DNA of 14,121 bases from Prevotellaceae bacterium UBA1716. Its GTDB lineage: Bacteria; Bacteroidota; Bacteroidia; Bacteroidales; Bacteroidaceae. This document shows, piece after piece, positions 7,787-13,412 of the stretch (its first letter is position 1; the number at the start of each line of letters is the position of its first letter). The notes below the pieces were generated by a model. It was not told the DNA's origin, ran no database searches, and saw nothing but the letters and a program-made list of their open reading frames with translations. The stretch is from contig DCIW01000205.1 in the NCBI GenBank assembly GCA_002317225.1, forward strand, positions 6,652 through 20,772, in the 5' to 3' direction. The translations under genes were made by a program, and so were the position numbers.

Positions 7787-8326
7787 CTAAAACTCTCCAT
7801 CACTGATTTCCAAACCAGCAATGTCGATATCTTCCTGATCGTAACCATCATCAAACGCATCGTCTTCATCGAAGATATCTGCACCACCAACAGGATTCAT
7901 ATTGAGCATATCATCGAAGTCAAGCATCTGCTGAGGAGCATCGCCAAACTTCTTTGTCACCATTCCACCAGTCATCGACTTGCCAGTTATGATTTCGCTG
8001 AGTTCCATAAAGAACACACGATCAGCAAGCGGGTCGAATGTATAAAGGAGATGCTGCTTCTCATCCTCAAGAAACTCGCTCAGTTCAGTTTCTGCCATAA
8101 TGAAACTGTCCTCGTATGAGTCAGTATCCATCACTTCCATTGTGATTTCCTGTCCCTTCTCCCATCCGTCTTCACAGATTGTGAACGATGTGAGTTGGTC
8201 GTCATTGTAACCACAACTCTCGATAATCAACTGATGCAAATCCAAGAATGTAGCATCACTGTCAATTTTGATTTCACGCATGAAGTCCTCTACTTCATCC
8301 GAGATAATTGTAAAACGGTAGATCAT
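7787..8326 (-). CDS. pRiA4b ORF-3 / IS1096 TnpR-like family protein
   Basis: A 179-residue acidic protein. The N-terminal half (MIYRFTIISDEVEDFMREI ... FLDLHQLIIESCGYNDDQLTSFTI) has the pattern of the plasmid pRiA4b ORF-3 family, often annotated as 'IS1096 element passenger TnpR family protein'. Despite that label it shows no recombinase motif. The C-terminal ~40 residues are strongly acidic (IFDEDDAFDDGYDQEDID). In Bacteroidales such a gene commonly sits between lpxA and miaA, so it is probably a chromosomal housekeeping gene and not cargo. Its biochemical role is not known to me. The ATG at 8326 is separated by only a few bases from a GC-rich hairpin repeat, so nothing resembling an RBS precedes it. 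Confidence 0.85.
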   Translation of the reverse strand: MIYRFTIISDEVEDFMREIKIDSDATFLDLHQLIIESCGYNDDQLTSFTICEDGWEKGQEITMEVMDTDSYEDSFIMAETELSEFLEDEKQHLLYTFDPLADRVFFMELSEIITGKSMTGGMVTKKFGDAPQQMLDFDDMLNMNPVGGADIFDEDDAFDDGYDQEDIDIAGLEISDGEF

Positions 8327-8328
8327 TT

Positions 8329-8419
8329 AAAGCCCCCCGACCCCTCTTATCGCGTCAGCGCTTTCGAGCTTGACGAGAAAGAACGGGGCGGCCATCCGGA
8401 TAGTTGAGGGGAGATGACC
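8329..8419 (+). repeat. GC-rich hairpin repeat, long form (copy A)
   Basis: This copy begins AAAGCCCCCCGACCCC, has a long apex containing CGTCA...TGACG, closes with GGGGCGGCCATCCGG and ends GATGACC. CCCC pairs with GGGG around the apex, and GGCCATC pairs imperfectly with GATGACC, giving two consecutive hairpins. Bases 8331-8390 match copy B (8842-8901, inverted) at 59 of 60 positions. It starts two bases upstream of the pRiA4b ORF-3-like ATG and its tail reaches to three bases from the DUF559 stop. Confidence 0.9.
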
Positions 8420-8421
8420 AA

Positions 8422-8832
8422 TTATATAGTTTGTAAATATGTTTTTATTTTGGATAGGACATTGTCGGTGTCACAGATTACTTCTTCATTTGTGAAGCGA
8501 AGAACTGTGTAGCCTTGGCTTTCAAGCCATTGAGTCCTTTCGGTATCTTTAACTATCTGGTTGTTTACGAAATGATACCCACCATCAATCTCTATTATCA
8601 ACATCGATTTGATACAGATAAAGTCGGCAATATAGTCACCAATAATATGTTGTCTTCGGAAATGAACTCCCAAAGAGTTACTACTAAGCAGCAACCACAT
8701 TATCGATTCTGCCTCTGTTGGATATTTTCTCATCCTTATGGAAAAGCGTTTCAATACTTCATAAACCGCCCCATCAGCAGTCTCATACCAGTACTTTTTC
8801 CCATAACCACTAACAATCCAAACAACTACCAA
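8422..8832 (-). CDS. DUF559-family endonuclease-like protein
   Basis: A PD-(D/E)XK-type domain of the DUF559 family ('endonuclease domain-containing protein', related to very-short-patch repair nucleases). Visible motifs are PTEAESIMW, HFRRQHIIGDYIADFIC, MLIIEIDGGYH (candidate catalytic Asp, Glu and Asp in DF...EID) and ERTQWLESQGYTVLRFTNEEV. The frame is open back to an ATG at 8955, but that start overlaps the lpxA 3' end and the first ~40 codons are translated hairpin repeat (SPPTPLIASALSSLTRKNG). I therefore prefer TTG at 8832 (136 residues), which keeps the family-like YWYETADGAVYEVL; the internal ATG at 8733 would give 103 residues. The gene lies between inverted copies of one repeat, which suggests it arrived as a unit inside the lpx-miaA cluster. 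The natural substrate is unknown. Confidence 0.82.
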   Translation of the reverse strand: MVVVWIVSGYGKKYWYETADGAVYEVLKRFSIRMRKYPTEAESIMWLLLSSNSLGVHFRRQHIIGDYIADFICIKSMLIIEIDGGYHFVNNQIVKDTERTQWLESQGYTVLRFTNEEVICDTDNVLSKIKTYLQTI

Positions 8833-8841
8833 GCGCCAGCA

Positions 8842-8901
8842 CGCCCCGTTCTTTCTCGTCAAGCTCGAAAGCGCTGACGCGATAAGGGGGGTCGGGGGGC
8901 T
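8842..8901 (-). repeat. GC-rich hairpin repeat, long form, inverted (copy B)
   Basis: This is the reverse complement of 8331-8390 with a single mismatch (T against C at 8345). It lacks the GGCCATC...GATGACC tail and ends one base before the lpxA stop triplet (8903-8905). With copy A it forms terminal inverted repeats, both beginning AGCCCCCCGACCCC at the outside, around a 451-bp interior. Confidence 0.9.
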
Positions 8902-8902
8902 C

Positions 8903-9679
8903 TTAACGAATAATCCCCCTCTTACTTCCTCCCACAAACTCAATAATATACTCAATCTCCTTACTCATTGGCACTTCCTGCTTAATAGCCTCGATTGCCT
9001 CAGCCACTGTAAGGTTCGAATTATATATGAGTCGGTAAGCATGGTGGATATGGTCGATGAGTTCGTTTGAGAAACCACGACGACGAAGACCAACCACGTT
9101 AAGACCGAAGTAAGATATTGGTTCCTTACCAGCCATTACGAATGGAGGGATATCCTTTGGAGTTCGACTACCACCCTGAACCATAGTGTAACCACCGATT
9201 CGACAGAACTGATGCACAAGCACCACAGCCGAAAGGATAGCGCAGTCATCAATAATCACCTCGCCTGCAAGCTTGGTTGAGTTACCCATGATGATGCCCG
9301 AACCCACTTCGCAGTCATGAGCGATATGAGCATTCTCCATGATGAGGTTGTTGCTGCCAACCACAGTCTTGCCCTTGCTGGCAGTACCACGGTGGATAGT
9401 CACGTTCTCACGTATCTTGTTGTTGTCGCCAATCTCTACGGTAGTCTCTTCGCCTCTGAACTTCAAGTCCTGAGGGATGGCACCGATAACTGCACCCGGG
9501 AAGAGTGTGTTGCCGCTGCCCATACGAGTACCACTCAAGAGAGTGACACTATTCATCAATACGTTATTATCGCCAATCTCCACATTCTTGTCAATAAAAC
9601 AGAATGGGCCGATTTCGCAGTTATCACCAATCTTTGCTTCTGGATCGATGCAAGCCATTGGATGAATTTTTGAAGCCAT
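8903..9679 (-). CDS. lpxA: UDP-N-acetylglucosamine acyltransferase
   Basis: A 258-residue left-handed beta-helix enzyme that transfers the (R)-3-hydroxyacyl chain from acyl-ACP to UDP-GlcNAc, the first step of lipid A synthesis. Hexapeptide repeats fill residues ~8-180 (IDPEAKIGDNCEIGPFCFID). NAHIAHDCEVG (117-125) carries the catalytic His121, equivalent to His125 of E. coli. The alpha-helical C-terminal domain is present (GLRRRGFSNELIDHIHHAYRLIY). The length is normal. The gene is bounded by hairpin-repeat copies on both sides: one ends just before its stop and another begins five bases upstream of its ATG, so no RBS or promoter is recognisable. Confidence 0.97.
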   Translation of the reverse strand: MASKIHPMACIDPEAKIGDNCEIGPFCFIDKNVEIGDNNVLMNSVTLLSGTRMGSGNTLFPGAVIGAIPQDLKFRGEETTVEIGDNNKIRENVTIHRGTASKGKTVVGSNNLIMENAHIAHDCEVGSGIIMGNSTKLAGEVIIDDCAILSAVVLVHQFCRIGGYTMVQGGSRTPKDIPPFVMAGKEPISYFGLNVVGLRRRGFSNELIDHIHHAYRLIYNSNLTVAEAIEAIKQEVPMSKEIEYIIEFVGGSKRGIIR

Positions 9680-9683
9680 ATGT

Positions 9684-9739
9684 AAGCCCCCCGACCCCCG
9701 AAGGGGGCGGCCATCCGGTTAGGTTGGGGATGGATGACC
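9684..9739 (+). repeat. GC-rich hairpin repeat, short form (copy C)
   Basis: AAGCCCCCCGACCCCC-GAA-GGGGGCGGCCATCCGG followed by a tail ending GGATGACC. It has the same ends as copy A, but the 37-bp apex is replaced by a three-base GAA loop on a CCCCC/GGGGG stem. GGCCATCC and GGATGACC form the second imperfect stem. It directly precedes lpxA on the minus strand. Confidence 0.88.
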
Positions 9740-9751
9740 TGTATGTTAATA

Positions 9752-9806
9752 AAGCCCCCCGACCCCCCAAGGGGGCGGCCATCCGGATTGTGGAGGGAAG
9801 ATGACC
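9752..9806 (+). repeat. GC-rich hairpin repeat, short form (copy D)
   Basis: A tandem, same-orientation partner of copy C with apex CCCCCC-AA-GGGGG and a tail ending GATGACC. Both copies are followed by TGTATGTTAA, so the repeated unit with its spacer is about 68 bp. This duplication fills most of the lpxC-lpxA gap, where related genomes have no such space because lpxC continues into fabZ. Confidence 0.88.
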
Positions 9807-9817
9807 TGTATGTTAAA

Positions 9818-9896
9818 TCTTAATACTTAACTCTTAATTCTTAACTCTTAATTAACCCAAGCGCAGCCCATTGTTAATTGTTAATTGTTAATTGAA
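9818..9896. repeat. 7-bp-period AT-rich arrays around a GC-rich plug
   Basis: Five imperfect heptamers (TTAATAC, TTAACTC, TTAATTC, TTAACTC, TTAATTA) run from about 9820 to 9854. Then comes the plug ACCCAAGCGCAGCCCA (9855-9870), followed by three TTAATTG heptamers to about 9894. The second array overlaps the lpxC 3' end and encodes its last residues and its TAA stop. The plug is identical over 16 bp to 7737-7752. Confidence 0.8.
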
Positions 9897-10786
9897 CAAA
9901 CAATAGCTCTCGCAAACTTATTATTTATTCCATGACCCGGTTTGTATGCAGTCACTTTTCCTTTGATAGGACGACCGATGAGGGCAAGGTCGCCGATGAT
10001 ATCGAGGAGTTTGTGGCGAGTGCATTCATTGTCCCAAGTGAGTGGCTTAGGGTTGAGATAGCCGAGTTGAGTGGCATCCATGTGCTCCACTCCGAGTTTG
10101 TCGGTCAAGGCATCAAAACGCTCTTGCGAGAGTTCACGCTCATAGATCACGATAGCATTGCCAAGATCGCCGCCCTTGATGAGTCCCATTGTGAGAAGTG
10201 GTTCTATTTCGCGAACAAATACAAATGTACGCGCTGACGAATACTCCTCTGCAAAATCGCTCATATCGTCAAGTCGAGCAGTCATCTTTCCCAAGAAAGT
10301 GCTGTCGAAATCAGTTGTCACCTCAACCGAAAAACTATCTGCTGGTTCAATTCGGAGATGCTCACCATGTTCGCCTTCCACTTCCACAACCTTATCTATT
10401 ACGAGATAGTTGCGTTCAGCATCTTGCTCAGCAAGTCCCACCTTCTTTATGTTCTCAGTCCAATAATATGCACTACCATCAAGAATTGGCATTTCTGGAC
10501 CATCAAGCTTTATCAGAACATTGTCGACACCTGCAGAGTAAAGAGCAGCCATTGCATGCTCAATAGTCGAAATCTTTATATCGCCTTCCACCAGCACCGT
10601 TCCACGTTGTGTCTCGCCAACTATCTTGGCATCACAAGGGATGACAGGTTGTCCTTCAATATCTGTTCTCTGAATGTTATATCCAGTATTTGCATCTGCG
10701 GGACAGAATTCGGCAGTGATAAATGCTCCTGTGTGAAGTCCTTTGCCCTTCATCACGAAACTGTCCTTCAATGTAGTCTGTTTCAT
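9881..10786 (-). CDS. lpxC: UDP-3-O-acyl-GlcNAc deacetylase, without FabZ domain
   Basis: A 301-residue zinc deacetylase, the committed step of lipid A synthesis. Zinc ligands are visible as His77 (STIEHAMAAL, with Glu76 as the likely general base), and His258 and Asp262 (ECTRHKLLDIIGDL). His285 lies in PGHGINNKFA. The domain is complete and of single-domain length, like the ~305-residue enzyme of E. coli. In Bacteroidetes LpxC is normally fused to FabZ (~460 residues); here the protein stops about eight residues after NNKFAR. The final SINN and the stop are encoded by an AT-rich heptamer array. The ATG overlaps the lpxD stop by one base (TAATG), implying coupling. It should be active as a deacetylase; the dehydratase must come from elsewhere. 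Confidence 0.96.
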   Translation of the reverse strand: MKQTTLKDSFVMKGKGLHTGAFITAEFCPADANTGYNIQRTDIEGQPVIPCDAKIVGETQRGTVLVEGDIKISTIEHAMAALYSAGVDNVLIKLDGPEMPILDGSAYYWTENIKKVGLAEQDAERNYLVIDKVVEVEGEHGEHLRIEPADSFSVEVTTDFDSTFLGKMTARLDDMSDFAEEYSSARTFVFVREIEPLLTMGLIKGGDLGNAIVIYERELSQERFDALTDKLGVEHMDATQLGYLNPKPLTWDNECTRHKLLDIIGDLALIGRPIKGKVTAYKPGHGINNKFARAIVCSINN

Positions 10787-11826
10787 TACTTATTCTTTAG
10801 TTCCTCTATTTCTTTCTTTAATTCGTTAATCTCCTTGATCAAGTCAGGAAGCATATTAATTGCAGCCGAATTCTTCGCAAACTGACGATGTGGAACTGCA
10901 GGATAACCCATCAATACAGCACCACCCTTCTTTGCGAGATTGCCACCCGACACACCACTCTGCGCACCAATCTGAGTCTTGTCGCCGATACTGATATGTC
11001 CGGCAATACCGACTTGTCCGCCAAACATACACCATTCGCCGATCTTCGCACTACCAGCAACACCAGTCTGCGAACTCATCACTGTATTTGCGCCCACTTC
11101 CACATTATGAGCAATCTGAACGAGGTTGTCGAGTTTCACGCCATGTCTAACGTAAGTCGAACCCATTGTCGAACGGTCGATACAAGTGTTTGCACCAATC
11201 TCCACATCATCCTCAATGGTCACGATACCAATCTGCGGAATCTTCTCATATCCATTTGCAGTTGGAGCAAATCCGAATCCGTCTGCACCAATCACACATC
11301 CTGCATGGAGCACGCAACGATTGCCAACCTTACAGTCATGATACACCACTGCATTGCTGTAAATCTCGGTGTCATTGCCCACTTTCGCATTTCTGCCAAT
11401 AGTCACATGTGGATGCAGCACACATCCGTCACCAATCTCCACGCCTTCGGCAATTGCAACAAAAGGACCGATATAACAATCCTTGCCAATCTTTGCCGAT
11501 GGATCGATAAACGCAAGCGAATCGATGCCTACACGCTTCTGTTGCATGCTCTGGTAGAGTTGCAGGAGTTTTGCCACACTCTCGTATGCATTATCCACGC
11601 GCACCAATGTAGCCGACACTGGTTGCTTTGCCACAAAATCCTTGTTGACAAGCACCACGCTCGACTTGGTTTCATATATGTAATGTTCGTACTGAAGGTT
11701 TGCAAGGAAACTGATTGCACCTTCCACACCTTCTTCTATCTTCGCAAAAGTCGAGACCTGTGCCTGAGCATTGCCTTCAACCGTTCCCGCACAGAATCCT
11801 GCTATTTGTTCGGCAGTAAAAACCAT
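10786..11826 (-). CDS. lpxD: UDP-3-O-(3-hydroxyacyl)glucosamine N-acyltransferase
   Basis: A 346-residue acyltransferase that adds the N-linked 3-hydroxyacyl chain in the third step of lipid A synthesis. An N-terminal uridine-binding domain (residues ~1-100, including GAISFLANLQYEHYIYETKSS) precedes a long left-handed beta-helix of hexapeptide repeats (~105-320). DGFGFAP is at 182-188, LVQIAHNVEVG carries the catalytic His240, and the C-terminal helix is Lys/Glu-rich (LIKEINELKKEIEELKNK). The length is normal. It is the first gene of the minus-strand envelope block and follows a TAnnTTTG box 32 bp upstream of its ATG. The long open frame on the opposite strand is an antisense shadow of the repeats. 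Confidence 0.97.
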   Translation of the reverse strand: MVFTAEQIAGFCAGTVEGNAQAQVSTFAKIEEGVEGAISFLANLQYEHYIYETKSSVVLVNKDFVAKQPVSATLVRVDNAYESVAKLLQLYQSMQQKRVGIDSLAFIDPSAKIGKDCYIGPFVAIAEGVEIGDGCVLHPHVTIGRNAKVGNDTEIYSNAVVYHDCKVGNRCVLHAGCVIGADGFGFAPTANGYEKIPQIGIVTIEDDVEIGANTCIDRSTMGSTYVRHGVKLDNLVQIAHNVEVGANTVMSSQTGVAGSAKIGEWCMFGGQVGIAGHISIGDKTQIGAQSGVSGGNLAKKGGAVLMGYPAVPHRQFAKNSAAINMLPDLIKEINELKKEIEELKNK

Positions 11827-11857
11827 ATCTTTTCTGTTATGTTCTTTTTTTTCTTTG

Positions 11858-11865
11858 CAAATTTA
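11858..11865 (-). promoter_or_regulatory. -7 element of the lpxD promoter
   Basis: TAAATTTG on the minus strand fits the Bacteroidetes -7 consensus TAnnTTTG and is followed by CAAAG. Transcription would start near 11851, leaving a leader of about 25 nt before the lpxD ATG. No good TTTG is seen at the -33 position. Confidence 0.55.
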
Positions 11866-11908
11866 ATAAAGATTTATGACATAAATACTATATATTACAA
11901 ATTTTCAC

Positions 11909-11916
11909 TACCTTTG
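11909..11916 (+). promoter_or_regulatory. -7 element of the purM promoter
   Basis: TACCTTTG followed by CACC is a very typical Bacteroidetes -7 box. Transcription would begin near 11923, giving a leader of about 27 A-rich bases before the purM ATG. The -33 region (around 11885) is AT-rich with no clear TTTG. No PurR-like operator or riboswitch fold is apparent in the short leader. Confidence 0.65.
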
Positions 11917-11949
11917 CACCAAAATTAACGAAAATAAAGCAAAATTACT

Positions 11950-13125
11950 ATGGCAATCGACAACAAACAGCGCTATATGATGCGTGGTGTTTCTGCTGCA
12001 AAGGAGGATGTGCACAATGCAATCAAGAACATTGACAAGGGCATCTTCCCTCAGGCATTCTGTAAGATAATCCCAGATATTCTCGGAGGCGACCCCGAAT
12101 ATTGCAACATTATGCATGCTGATGGAGCAGGAACAAAGTCATCACTCGCATATATGTATTGGAAGGAGACAGGCGACATCTCCGTATGGAAGGGTATCGC
12201 TCAGGATGCTCTCATCATGAACACCGACGACCTCCTTTGCGTGGGTGCTGTTGACAATATCCTCGTTTCTTCCACTATCGGACGCAACAAGATGCTTATC
12301 CCTGGCGAAGTGATTTCTGCCATCATCAACGGCACTGACGAACTCCTCCAGCAGATGCGTGACATGGGTATCGGCATTTATGCCACTGGTGGTGAAACTG
12401 CCGATGTGGGCGACCTCGTTCGTACTATCATCGTCGATTCTACAGTCACTTGTCGCATGAAGCGCAGCGATGTGATCGACAATGCCAATATCCGTCCGGG
12501 CGATGTGATTGTCGGTCTTTCTTCGAGCGGTCAGGCTACTTACGAGAAGGAGTATAATGGTGGTATGGGCAGTAACGGACTCACTTCTGCTCGTCACGAT
12601 GTCTTCTCCAAGTATCTTGCAGAGAAGTACCCTGAGTCGTTCGACAAGGCAGTTCCTGACGAACTCGTTTACTCTGGTTCATACAAGCTTACAGATGAGG
12701 TGGAAGGCGCTCCTGTCAATGCAGGCAAACTTGTTCTCTCCCCTACTCGCACATACGCACCGGTAGTGAAGCGTCTTCTCGACGAACTCCGTCCTGAGAT
12801 TCACGGTATGGTACATTGCACAGGTGGTGCTCAGACCAAGGTGCTCCATTTCGTAGGCGACAACTGCCGTGTCATCAAGGACAACATGTTCCCTGTTCCC
12901 CCACTCTTCCGTGCCATCATCAAGGAGTCGGGCACCGATTATGCCGAGGCATACAAGGTCTTCAACATGGGTCATCGTCTCGAAGTCTACCTCTCTCCTG
13001 AGCATGCCCAGAAGGTCATCGACATCTCCAAGTCCTTCAACATCGATGCCCAGATCATCGGCCACATCGAAGAGGGAAAGAAATCCCTCACTATCAAATC
13101 CGAATTCGGCGAATTCAATTATTAG
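11950..13125 (+). CDS. purM: Phosphoribosylformylglycinamidine cyclo-ligase (AIR synthase)
   Basis: A 391-residue enzyme that converts FGAM to AIR using ATP in purine synthesis. Visible family blocks are MRGVSAAKEDV (11-21), the phosphate-binding HADGAGTKSS (57-65), MNTDDLLCVGA (90-100), GIYATGGETADVGD (142-155), GDVIVGLSSSG (184-194), SNGLTSARHDVF (208-219), HCTGGAQTKVL, and FNMGHRLEVY near the C-terminus. It is longer than the ~345-residue E. coli enzyme, as is normal for the Bacteroidetes form. The C+G content of its third codon positions is visibly higher than in the helicase gene. It has its own promoter box and is followed by prfA after a repeat-filled gap; the same order occurs in Bacteroides. 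Confidence 0.96.
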   Translation: MAIDNKQRYMMRGVSAAKEDVHNAIKNIDKGIFPQAFCKIIPDILGGDPEYCNIMHADGAGTKSSLAYMYWKETGDISVWKGIAQDALIMNTDDLLCVGAVDNILVSSTIGRNKMLIPGEVISAIINGTDELLQQMRDMGIGIYATGGETADVGDLVRTIIVDSTVTCRMKRSDVIDNANIRPGDVIVGLSSSGQATYEKEYNGGMGSNGLTSARHDVFSKYLAEKYPESFDKAVPDELVYSGSYKLTDEVEGAPVNAGKLVLSPTRTYAPVVKRLLDELRPEIHGMVHCTGGAQTKVLHFVGDNCRVIKDNMFPVPPLFRAIIKESGTDYAEAYKVFNMGHRLEVYLSPEHAQKVIDISKSFNIDAQIIGHIEEGKKSLTIKSEFGEFNY

Positions 13126-13145
13126 AAGCCCTATTAAGCTTTTTC

Positions 13146-13376
13146 ATGTCACGCAGAGCCGCAGAGTTCGCAGAGTTTACAAGTCTGTTAAGCGAGAGTC
13201 GCAGGCTTGGCTCTTCGAGCTACGCGGCAGAGGTCGCTGAGACCTCCGGATAGTTATTTAAAACTGCCTGCAAAGCTCCGCGTAAAGTGCAGTAAGCACC
13301 TCTGCCTTCTCACTCCCCCTTTGGGGCAGGGGGGACAAAGTGCAACCTCTGCGAACTCTGCGTCTCTGCGTGACAT
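13146..13376. repeat. Composite intergenic repeat with 30-bp CGCAGAG inverted ends
   Basis: The left arm (13146-13175) and right arm (13347-13376) are reverse complements at 29 of 30 positions. Each contains three CGCAGAG units and ends in ATGTCA on the outside. The 171-bp interior is itself structured. GAGGTC/GACCTC (13230-13235 and 13241-13246) makes a tight hairpin, and GGCAGAGGT (13226-13234) is inverted at 13298-13306. GCTC-TTC-GAGC and CCCC-TTT-GGGG are further small hairpins, and AAAGTGCA with ACCTCTGC occurs twice. No reading frame inside resembles a protein. The element fills the purM-prfA gap (13126-13412). Confidence 0.85.
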
Positions 13377-13412
13377 AAAAATAATTTACCATACACCAAT
13401 GTTTTTATAAAA

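Noticed and set aside
7787..8326. A transposon resolvase, as the 'TnpR' family label would suggest
   Set aside because: No serine or tyrosine recombinase motif is present. The label comes from a passenger gene name, and the gene appears to be a normal neighbour of miaA.
10888..11928. A 346-codon open frame on the + strand opposite lpxD
   Set aside because: It mirrors the regular hexapeptide-repeat codons of lpxD, is rich in His, Thr, Asn and Cys with no family pattern, and lies wholly antisense to a certain gene.
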